In this document: positions 1 through 5,470 of the stretch, one piece after another
How positions within the stretch are numbered: the first letter of the stretch is position 1
Layout: each line of letters begins with the position of its first letter
Source: Gammaproteobacteria bacterium
Lineage (GTDB): Bacteria > Pseudomonadota > Gammaproteobacteria > UBA6429 > Thiohalophilaceae
Length of the DNA stretch: 5,661 bases
Reading direction: 5' to 3'
NCBI GenBank assembly: GCA_011052165.1
Contig: DRJN01000031.1
Coordinates: forward strand, 1-5,661
The notes under the pieces: generated by a model
What the model saw: only the letters and a program-made list of their open reading frames with translations
Databases searched by the model: none
What the model was told of the DNA's origin: nothing
Position numbers and translations under genes: made by a program

Positions 1-66
1 ATGCTCCTCCTGCACCTGCTCCCACAATCTCAAATTACCGGCTTCTCGCCCCCATTCACCCCCGTT
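1..66 (-). other. Left-edge segment downstream of the small membrane gene, possible start of another gene
   Basis: On the minus strand, the frame of the 75-residue membrane protein stays open after its TAG stop (67-69) all the way to the window edge. It reads 22 codons ending LRLWEQVQEEH, which looks like an amphipathic helix. A TTG at 33-31 could start a further gene, but no good ribosome binding site precedes it. The segment could also be simple intergenic DNA, or the TAG could interrupt a longer protein. The window ends too soon to decide. Confidence 0.15.
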
Positions 67-294
67 CTACCCACAAATTCTGCCGAGGAGCCAATTACTA
101 ATAATGGTAGTAACAACCACCCCAATACCAATTGCACTCAGGCTCTCCAAATGAGCCTCCATCCACTGAATCACACGTGAGACACCTTCGAGCCCCACGT
201 ATGTTACTACTGCAAAAACAGCTAAATTGGTAGCAAGAAACCCGATCAACCATACTTGGTTCTCTGACTTCAAGTATCTGTCTGAATGGGCCAC
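67..294 (-). CDS. Small two-helix membrane protein (75 aa), unrecognised family
   Basis: I do not recognise this family. The protein has two clear hydrophobic stretches, about residues 14-35 (starting VWLIGFLATNLAVF) and 52-71 (starting LSAIGIGVVVTTII). A polar loop holding Trp44, Glu46, His48 and Glu50 separates them, so a membrane hairpin is expected. The start is GTG at 294-292; an AAGG lies about 9 nt upstream, and the gene begins 14 nt after the stop of the HNH gene. It is therefore probably the third gene of the WYL-HNH operon. Small membrane proteins are common as effectors or helpers in phage-defence loci, and this placement is compatible with that role, but the link is inferred from context only. 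Overlapping frames on this strand give cysteine-rich, non-hydrophobic products and look like shadows. Confidence 0.6.
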   Translation of the reverse strand: MAHSDRYLKSENQVWLIGFLATNLAVFAVVTYVGLEGVSRVIQWMEAHLESLSAIGIGVVVTTIISNWLLGRICG

Positions 295-308
295 GATCCT
301 GTACCTTT

Positions 309-725
309 CTAGTCCGGCTCGACTTCATGGCCGATTGTGACTCCTGCTACCATCCCGATCAAAGCAACAGCAATTCGGAGAGGTGGAGGAGCGAAAAAGG
401 CCGCAAGTGAACCAACTGCGCCCCAGGTCAATGCGTTACTCACTTTCCTCTTTTTGGATAGAGGTGCACATTTGAAACCGTTTTTTGCTCTCGCAGCTCT
501 TGTAGATGCGCTGCCTTTGCTTCTGTTACACGGGATGCACGAGGCATACAGATTATTCAGATGATCCGTTCCTCCCTTAGCACGAGGCACAGAATGCTCG
601 ACCTCCCATGAATCTTTTGTATCCGACTTCCCATATTTATTGAAATTCAACTGACACCGACAAAGGTGACAACGCCCATTTGTTTTACTGAATATTCGCT
701 CACAAAACTTAACGTCATAGGCCAT
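309..725 (-). CDS. HNH endonuclease with C-terminal membrane-like hairpin (138 aa)
   Basis: Residues 8-72 form a compact zinc-stabilised HNH nuclease domain. It has a CxxC pair at Cys19/Cys22 and a second at Cys63/Cys66, the catalytic strand WEVEH with His44, Asn58 in LNNL, and Asn67 in CNRSKG. HNH domains of this kind cut DNA using one divalent metal. Unusually, the domain is followed by a basic patch (SKKRK, 90-94) and two short hydrophobic stretches, about 98-111 and 116-132, separated by Pro-Pro-Pro. This could be a membrane anchor or a hydrophobic oligomerisation tail. The ATG at 725 lies 3 nt after the WYL stop, and a GAGG 8 nt upstream sits inside the end of the WYL gene, so translation is probably coupled. 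HNH enzymes occur as effectors in CBASS and related systems and also in mobile elements. The nuclease call is firm; the role is inferred. Confidence 0.85.
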   Translation of the reverse strand: MAYDVKFCERIFSKTNGRCHLCRCQLNFNKYGKSDTKDSWEVEHSVPRAKGGTDHLNNLYASCIPCNRSKGSASTRAARAKNGFKCAPLSKKRKVSNALTWGAVGSLAAFFAPPPLRIAVALIGMVAGVTIGHEVEPD

Positions 726-728
726 CTT

Positions 729-1652
729 CTAATCCTCATTTCTTTCAATGTATTCAGATGCCAACGCAGCAGTTTCTGCTTTGGCACGTTTTTGTGCTTC
801 ATCGACTTCGTCGCGATTCAACAGCACAATTTGTTGTCTTTCCGGGGGTACATCTGCTGGTTTAACATCAAGACCAAACCGTCTCTCCAAATAAAATGAG
901 AGGCTTATCCTGGTCTCTACGGAAATCTCTCCTTGTTGCATACCATAATCAAGCTCAATGGCCCTTCGGCGCGCCTTACCAAGACCCGGATGTGGTCCAA
1001 TACGAAACGTCACGGAACGTTGCCACTCCACATCGTATTCCACATCTATCTGATCAGGCTTCGTCTCACCCAGTGACAACATTCGCGCAAATACAAAATC
1101 CTGGAAGTTATTCCTCGTATGACACCAAGCGCGCACATGCCACCTAAAACCATCGAACGCCAGCGCATGTGGCGTTAGCCAGCGCCAAAGTGGATCTGGC
1201 CTCGAAAGCGACTGGTATTCAACATGCATTGCACTCCCCGAACGAATAACATCAAGCACGTTGCGCAATTTCTCGGGATCCACACGCCGGGCAATACTGG
1301 GAACTGTTGCATATGTTGGAACCCACCCGAGCCAGCTTTCCTCCTTCGGCAAAATGCCATTGGCCATCAAGCGGAGTTGTGCCAGATACCGCTGAGCATC
1401 AAGTTCTAGCAGCACCGGCTGGAATTCGGATGTGGCTAGATACGACTTTGCTCGTTTGTCATAAATCAGATTCTGCCCCGCAACCTCCTGATAACGGCCT
1501 AGATCCGCAGAAGCCTGTGGAACAGATATACCAAAAAAATCAACAAGATCTGAACGATTTATCTTCTTCTCCCAGAAAAGTCGGAACTCAATAAACTCCA
1601 AACGACGCTCGATGCTCCAGCGCATTTTTCCCGTCGGTTCACCTTCAGCCAT
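729..1652 (-). CDS. wHTH-WYL transcriptional regulator of the BrxR/CapW type (307 aa)
   Basis: This is probably a dimeric DNA-binding repressor that senses a ligand through its WYL domain. Residues 10-75 form a winged helix-turn-helix: RWSIERRLEFIEF leads in, and FGISVPQASADLGRYQ is the recognition region. The WYL domain spans about 128-195. Its signature reads W171-H172-V173 inside RWHVRAWC instead of W-Y-L, and is followed by DFVFARM with Arg190. A C-terminal WCX-like dimerisation segment runs from about 206 to 300. The N-terminal sequence and length match the BrxR/CapW regulators known to repress BREX and CBASS loci. The ATG at 1652 has GGGAG 7 nt upstream; Met10 is an alternative start without comparable support. 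The gene diverges from the MBL/E2-E1-JAB operon and leads the HNH and membrane-protein genes, so it probably controls both directions. Confidence 0.9.
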   Translation of the reverse strand: MAEGEPTGKMRWSIERRLEFIEFRLFWEKKINRSDLVDFFGISVPQASADLGRYQEVAGQNLIYDKRAKSYLATSEFQPVLLELDAQRYLAQLRLMANGILPKEESWLGWVPTYATVPSIARRVDPEKLRNVLDVIRSGSAMHVEYQSLSRPDPLWRWLTPHALAFDGFRWHVRAWCHTRNNFQDFVFARMLSLGETKPDQIDVEYDVEWQRSVTFRIGPHPGLGKARRRAIELDYGMQQGEISVETRISLSFYLERRFGLDVKPADVPPERQQIVLLNRDEVDEAQKRAKAETAALASEYIERNED

Positions 1653-1665
1653 TAACCAGCTCCCG

Positions 1666-1678
1666 TATACTTAGTATA
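1666..1678. promoter_or_regulatory. Inverted repeat, candidate operator A (TATAC-3-GTATA)
   Basis: TATACTTAGTATA is a perfect 5-3-5 inverted repeat. It lies directly upstream of the TTGACA box of the rightward promoter and inside the predicted leader of the WYL transcript. The same half-sites recur in the palindrome at 1691-1702. BrxR and CapW regulators are known to bind inverted repeats in their own promoter regions, so this is a plausible WYL-protein site. Binding is inferred. Confidence 0.5.
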
Positions 1679-1708
1679 TTGACATAGTTTCTATACGTAT
1701 AGTATCTT
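1679..1708 (+). promoter_or_regulatory. Predicted sigma-70 promoter for the MBL/E2-E1-JAB operon
   Basis: A consensus -35 box TTGACA (1679-1684) is followed after 18 bp by TATCTT (1703-1708), a 4/6 match to the -10 consensus. Transcription would start near 1715, leaving a leader of about 70 nt. The spacer contains the palindrome CTATACGTATAG, so a protein bound there would block RNA polymerase. The -35 box is strong; the -10 assignment is less certain. Confidence 0.5.
1691..1702. promoter_or_regulatory. 12-bp perfect palindrome, candidate operator B
   Basis: CTATACGTATAG is a perfect palindrome built from the same TATAC and GTATA half-sites as operator A, but with no spacer; a further GTATC follows at 1702-1706. 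It sits between the -35 and -10 boxes of the rightward promoter and over the predicted start of the WYL transcript. One bound dimer could therefore silence both directions. An overlapping ATAG-TTT-CTAT repeat (1684-1694) is weaker. Confidence 0.55.
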
Positions 1709-1731
1709 ATCTAACCATACCGTCCTGTCAA
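1704..1731 (-). promoter_or_regulatory. Predicted sigma-70 promoter for the WYL-HNH-membrane operon
   Basis: On the minus strand a consensus TTGACA (1731-1726) is followed after 16 bp by TAAGAT (1709-1704), a 4/6 match to the -10 box. This -10 box overlaps the -10 box of the opposing promoter almost exactly. The two promoters are thus interlocked face to face and are likely to compete for polymerase. The predicted start, near 1697, falls in operator B. Confidence 0.5.
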
Positions 1732-1773
1732 CCCCAAACCAGGAACCGGAGGAACTTTCATCGAATTATGTTT

Positions 1774-1777
1774 GGAG
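1774..1777 (+). promoter_or_regulatory. Ribosome binding site deciding the MBL start
   Basis: GGAG lies 8 nt before the ATG at 1786. The upstream ATG at 1768 has its nearest match (GGAGGA, 1748-1753) 14 nt away, which is too far. The MBL fold also begins naturally at the second methionine (MNASITFSPVNNGDMTL), so 1786 is preferred. Confidence 0.6.
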
Positions 1778-1785
1778 ATCAGCAA

Positions 1786-2937
1786 ATGAACGCATCAATC
1801 ACCTTCTCCCCTGTCAACAACGGCGATATGACGCTCGTAGAGCTCGAGAGTGGCAGAACCATTCTTATCGACACCAATATCCGCGCCGCAGCCGATGATC
1901 CTGACGATCCAACTCGTGACGTTGCCCAGGGCCTGCGCGACCGACTGAAGCGGGACGACCAAGGCCGGCTCTACGTCGATGTATTTCTTCTGAGTCACCC
2001 CGATCAAGACCATTGTTCAGGCTTGGACAATCATTTCCACCTCGGCAAACCGGAAGACCATACCGGCGATAAAATTTTCATCCGTGAAATCTGGTCTTCA
2101 CCGTTGATTTTCCGCCGCGCATCGAAAAACCACACCCTGTATCCTGACGCGAAGAAGTTCAACACAGAGGCCAAACGACGCGTTATCCGCTACCGGGAAT
2201 CAGGCCTGTCTGTTACAGATGGCGACCGAATCCAGATCCTGGGACGGGATGAAAACGGAAAGACCGATGACCTTACAGGGATTCTGGTCGAGGTTGATGG
2301 CCTGATCGATAAAGTTAACGGCTATTACGACACTGGCATGTCGGCGCGATTACTCGGCCCGCTGCCGAAAAGTGACGATGAGTGCGAAGAGGAGGCCCTC
2401 GCAAAAAACCGTTCCAGCGTTATCCTCCAGTTTACGATCACCGCGGCTGGCGGTAGCTGCCGTTTTTTGACTGGTGGCGATGCAGAAGTAGCGATCTGGG
2501 AACGTCTCTGGGAAAGGCACAGGAACCGCACACACTGGCTGGAATACGACATCCTGCTCTCCCCCCACCATTGCTCCTGGCACTCACTGTCATATGACAG
2601 CTGGAGCGAGCAGGGCGAAGATGCTGAGGTCAGTAAGAATGCGCGCAGCGCACTTTCACAGGCGCTCAGTGGCGCGAATATCGTGGCAAGTAGCAAACCG
2701 GTCAAGGACGATGACTCAGACCCGCCCTGCATTCGGGCAAAACGTGAATATGAAGATATTCTGAAGCCTGTAACAGGCGAATTCCGCTGCACTGGTGAAT
2801 ACCCCTCCGAGGGAAAACCGGCCCCCATGGAGTATGAAGTCGGTCGGAATGGCTTGGCACTGAAAAGTGCTGCACTCGCGGCTCCAGCCATTATTTCCAG
2901 CAGCGCGGTTGGTGGCGAGCCCCTGCCGCATGGCTAA
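1786..2937 (+). CDS. ComEC/Rec2-like metallo-beta-lactamase-fold hydrolase (383 aa)
   Basis: This is a predicted metal-dependent hydrolase of the MBL fold, cytoplasmic, with no signal peptide or membrane segment. The first strands read ITFSPVNNGDMTLVEL and GRTILIDTNI (Asp29). The main metal motif is SHPDQDH (residues 70-76, metal ligands probably His71, Asp73, Asp75 and His76), the HPDxDH variant typical of ComEC-like members. Later motifs are FLTGGDAE (227-234, Asp232) and SPHHCSWHS (259-267), the counterpart of ComEC HHGS. ComEC-type domains act on nucleic acids or phosphodiesters, so a nuclease or nucleotide-hydrolase activity is possible, but the substrate is unknown. The C-terminal tail is rich in small residues and ends AVGGEPLPHG. 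The stop overlaps the next gene's start (ATGGCTAA), giving coupled translation. MBL genes beside E1/E2/JAB genes are a recurrent arrangement in predicted bacterial ubiquitin-like systems. If translation begins at 1768 instead, the protein is 389 aa. Confidence 0.88.
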   Translation: MNASITFSPVNNGDMTLVELESGRTILIDTNIRAAADDPDDPTRDVAQGLRDRLKRDDQGRLYVDVFLLSHPDQDHCSGLDNHFHLGKPEDHTGDKIFIREIWSSPLIFRRASKNHTLYPDAKKFNTEAKRRVIRYRESGLSVTDGDRIQILGRDENGKTDDLTGILVEVDGLIDKVNGYYDTGMSARLLGPLPKSDDECEEEALAKNRSSVILQFTITAAGGSCRFLTGGDAEVAIWERLWERHRNRTHWLEYDILLSPHHCSWHSLSYDSWSEQGEDAEVSKNARSALSQALSGANIVASSKPVKDDDSDPPCIRAKREYEDILKPVTGEFRCTGEYPSEGKPAPMEYEVGRNGLALKSAALAAPAIISSSAVGGEPLPHG

Positions 2938-5227
2938 TCCGGGTGGTTCTGAAAATACGCCTCGCTGGGCAATCCGACATGCGCTGAACCAGATCGGCAA
3001 ACACCCGCATGTAGATGCCACCGGGCCAATCGAAATCGGCCCCGATGGCATCTGCTTAACTTCTGTATCTATCAGAACGAACCTGCCCACCGCATGGCGA
3101 GCTGTCGGCAAGAGCCCGACTGGGGTCCAGCTTGTTGAGCCTGTCGTCTTCCAGTTCCCGGCAGACTATTCGGCCAACCCGCCACGGATATATCTCCGCG
3201 CCGATTTTAACCGTTCCCTACCTCATATCCAGCCGGGCAACCCGGAGGACCCGGTTGAGCCATGCTACCTTGATAGAGATCCGCGTGAGCTGCTTCACAG
3301 GCAGGGGATTGGCGCCATCGTCAATCAGGTAGTCTACTGGCTGGAACGGGCGGCAAAAGATGAACTAATTGATCTTGAGCAAGGCTGGGAGCCCATTCGC
3401 CGCGATAGCATCGAAGACTACGCAGTCGTTGACCACGACACCTTACGAAACCTCGTGGGGAGACGTTCCTCGTTTAAGTTCTTGCCTATCGATTTCATTA
3501 AGTTAATTCCAGCCGTTGAAACACAACGACCGACTAAAGGATATTTCTTTTGCGGGTCAGTTCACCCTGGCCCCATCCCTATAAATATTGATCGCCTAAA
3601 AGAAATGCAGTCGCTGCCAGTCACAAAGAATGGATCCCAGTTCGGCGACTCTTTTGCAATATTCGTTTCCCCGGGACGACAACCGTCTGGCGCCCCCTTT
3701 ATTTGCAACCAATATATTCCTGAAACAGTCAATAATATTGCCACACTTATTGAACAGGCCCATAAATACGGCTGTGGCAAGGAACTCGAAGATGCAATAT
3801 CCCATCTACGAAAACAAACCTCTGAACTGAACGGCAAAATCCCTATTCTTGTCATCCTGTGCGCGAGACGACCGACTCATCTAATTGGTACCAGCTCAAA
3901 CCTTGAGCTCATTCCATACCTGCTTGAAACCCCAGTTCCTATGTTTGTAGAAGACCACAAAATCACTGCAGTCCATCCTGTTGCACTACGCCACGAAATT
4001 TCACAGAACCTCTTGAGGAATATCTCTGGCATCGATTCCCCTGATGACCGCACGATGGTACAAATTGGTTGCGGCAGCCTGGGCTCAAAGCTGGCGCTTC
4101 ACATGGCTCGTGCAGGGCTTGCTCCATCGATAGTTGTAGATAATCGAACGATGTCGCCACATAACGCTGCCCGCCATGCACTCGTACCCACCAGAGATAA
4201 TTTCAACCTTCTGTGGATGATTCCGAAGGCCAAGGCCTTGTCGGAAGCTATCAGTGGCTTGGGACAAACCGCGAAGGCAGTGACTGTCGACATAGTATCA
4301 CTTGGCGCCAACCATAAGCGCTTGTGGAAAGTAATCCCAAAAAAGGCCTGGGCTCTGGTTAATTCCACTGCGTCCCTAGCAGTCCGTGACACACTAGCCA
4401 CCCTTTCACCAAAGACCATGGCGGCACGTGTAATTGAAACCTCATTGTTCGCTGAAGGTGCCATGGGAGTAATGACGATTGAAGGGCCAGATAGAAACCC
4501 CAACACGTCTGATCTGATCCTTGAAGTCTATACATTCATCCGATCAGATGAAACACTTCGCGAACGATTCTTCGGTGGGAATGGAAATCTCGAACACCAG
4601 GAGATTGGACAGGGCTGCTCATCTGCAACGATGGTAATGCCCGACGCGGACATTTCTTTATTTTCAGCATCAATGGCTCGCAAGCTACTCGGAATGCGGC
4701 AACGGGAACTACCCGATGCCGGTCAGGTACTTATCGGCCAATTGGATGAGGACGGCATCAGCCTTACCTGGAAGACCGAAGTTATCGGACCGTATTACAT
4801 CGTGCAGCCGGAAAATGATATTGCTTGGCAGGTCCGTATTTCACCCCGCGCACATGGAAAGATTATCGCAGAATGTGCCAAGTATACGAGCGTAGAAACG
4901 GGTGGAATTGTTATAGGATCTGCATCCGAGATCAGAAAGGCCATAACTATCACCGATATCATCCCCGCCCCGGTTGATTCGGAAAGATCTGCCGCGATGT
5001 TTATCTTAGGAATATCTGACGCCAAGAAACTTGTAGAGGACTACGCTGCGCCGACGGGACATGCACTGCATTGTGTCGGCACGTGGCATAGCCACCTGCA
5101 GGATACAGGAGGGTCAACTCTTGATTATCAGGCTGCTGCAACGGTCGCTGCAAAAATTGCAATACCAGCAGTACTACTGATAAAGACACCTTCTGGTTAT
5201 CATGCAATCCTGGCGACGGCTGATTGA
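2930..5227 (+). CDS. E2-E1-JAB triple-fusion ubiquitin-like conjugation protein (765 aa)
   Basis: One chain combines activation, conjugation and removal of a ubiquitin-like modifier. Residues 12-150 are an E2-like domain: EPVVFQFPADYSANPPRIYL forms the core strands, PHI at 98-100 follows, Cys112 is the likely thioester cysteine, and the helix IGAIVNQVVYWLERAA closes the fold. Residues 160-370 are an unassigned linker encoded by more AT-rich DNA. Residues 374-600 are a ThiF/MoeB-like E1: IGCGSLGS (379-386) binds ATP, Asp404, Asn412 and Arg415 follow, Lys433 fits the catalytic lysine, and Cys563 in QGCSSAT is the likely E1 thioester cysteine. Residues 633-765 are a JAB/JAMM zinc peptidase: Glu656 in ETGGIVIG, then WHSH (His720, His722), Ser729 and Asp732. 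The order E2 then E1 resembles CBASS Cap2, with a Cap3-like JAB added. A GTG at 2867 would add 21 residues, but these only overlap the MBL tail, so the ATG at 2930 is preferred. No ubiquitin-like gene accompanies it. Confidence 0.92.
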   Translation: MANPGGSENTPRWAIRHALNQIGKHPHVDATGPIEIGPDGICLTSVSIRTNLPTAWRAVGKSPTGVQLVEPVVFQFPADYSANPPRIYLRADFNRSLPHIQPGNPEDPVEPCYLDRDPRELLHRQGIGAIVNQVVYWLERAAKDELIDLEQGWEPIRRDSIEDYAVVDHDTLRNLVGRRSSFKFLPIDFIKLIPAVETQRPTKGYFFCGSVHPGPIPINIDRLKEMQSLPVTKNGSQFGDSFAIFVSPGRQPSGAPFICNQYIPETVNNIATLIEQAHKYGCGKELEDAISHLRKQTSELNGKIPILVILCARRPTHLIGTSSNLELIPYLLETPVPMFVEDHKITAVHPVALRHEISQNLLRNISGIDSPDDRTMVQIGCGSLGSKLALHMARAGLAPSIVVDNRTMSPHNAARHALVPTRDNFNLLWMIPKAKALSEAISGLGQTAKAVTVDIVSLGANHKRLWKVIPKKAWALVNSTASLAVRDTLATLSPKTMAARVIETSLFAEGAMGVMTIEGPDRNPNTSDLILEVYTFIRSDETLRERFFGGNGNLEHQEIGQGCSSATMVMPDADISLFSASMARKLLGMRQRELPDAGQVLIGQLDEDGISLTWKTEVIGPYYIVQPENDIAWQVRISPRAHGKIIAECAKYTSVETGGIVIGSASEIRKAITITDIIPAPVDSERSAAMFILGISDAKKLVEDYAAPTGHALHCVGTWHSHLQDTGGSTLDYQAAATVAAKIAIPAVLLIKTPSGYHAILATAD

Positions 5228-5317
5228 CCCAAAGAATATGCCTTACTGTAGATGGCTACCCAAACCCGCGCACAAATGAACACCCTTGATTGAGTAGGAT
5301 TGCTGGAGATCGCGGCT
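5228..5317. other. Non-coding gap after the E2-E1-JAB gene
   Basis: I see no gene here. Short inverted pieces occur just beyond it (for example GCTG-CCCCT-CAGC near 5314-5326), but none has a strong stem with a T-tract, so no terminator is called. Base composition changes across this stretch, from the moderate-GC operon to the very GC-rich minus-strand coding to its right. A recombination junction is therefore likely somewhere around 5230-5320. Confidence 0.4.
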
Positions 5318-5375
5318 GCCCCTCAGCAGGTCCGCTACGGGGTTAAGAAGGTCAGTGTTGTTCCGGTGTCGTCAT
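5318..5375 (-). pseudogene. Possible broken 5' end of a type I restriction methyltransferase gene
   Basis: An ATG at 5375 overlaps the stop of the upstream small ORF (ATGA) and has GGGAG 7 nt before it, so it looks like a real start, yet the frame ends after MTTPEQH. In the neighbouring frame the DNA goes on as TDLLNPVADLLRG and then loses any resemblance. Read through a frameshift, this recalls the N-terminus of many HsdM proteins, where a VADLLRG-like motif lies about 15-22 residues from the start. The match is short and made from memory; it may be chance. Confidence 0.2.
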
Positions 5376-5470
5376 TCTGAGTCTCCCTCTTCCTCGGCCC
5401 AGACGCGGGTGAAGGCAATTTGGATCTTCTTATTTTCGTTCTCAATTTCGTTTTCGAACCGTTCAATCAT
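5372..5470 (-). CDS. Small charged ORF (32 aa), function unknown
   Basis: The 32-residue product starts MIERFENEIENENKK and ends AEEEGDSE. It is strongly charged and probably helical, and I recognise no family. The ATG at 5470 overlaps the stop of the preceding gene by one base (TAATG), and GGGAG lies about 9 nt upstream. Its own stop overlaps the next ATG (ATGA). This stop/start chaining is typical of translationally coupled operons and argues that the ORF is translated despite its size. It may be a small partner protein or the remnant of a longer gene. Confidence 0.4.
   Translation of the reverse strand: MIERFENEIENENKKIQIAFTRVWAEEEGDSE

Noticed and set aside
98..328. 76-codon minus-strand ORF overlapping the small membrane gene
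   Set aside because: It overlaps the HNH 3' end, has a Cys/Trp/Tyr-rich unstructured-looking product, and competes with a frame that encodes two clean membrane helices.
666..1594. Plus-strand ORFs (666-899, 896-1147, 1224-1409, 1307-1594) opposite the WYL gene
   Set aside because: They overlap a well-supported regulator on the other strand and encode no recognisable motif.
2325..2891. 188-codon minus-strand ORF inside the MBL gene
   Set aside because: Serine-rich product without motifs, fully antisense to a gene with clear MBL motifs; a shadow frame.
2867..2929. GTG at 2867 as start of the E2-E1-JAB protein
   Set aside because: The extra 21 residues come only from the MBL tail read in another frame and look non-conserved; the ATG at 2930 overlapping the MBL stop is the usual coupled start.
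4099..4506. 135-codon minus-strand ORF inside the E1 region
   Set aside because: Antisense to the conserved E1 domain, with no recognisable domain or supporting start signal.
1786..5227. Classical type II CBASS locus
   Set aside because: No CD-NTase is present, and E2, E1 and JAB are fused in one chain beside an MBL protein rather than being separate Cap2 and Cap3 genes.
5310..5345. Hairpin terminator from the GC-rich inverted pieces
   Set aside because: Stems are only about 4 bp, several pairings exclude each other, and no T-tract follows on either strand.
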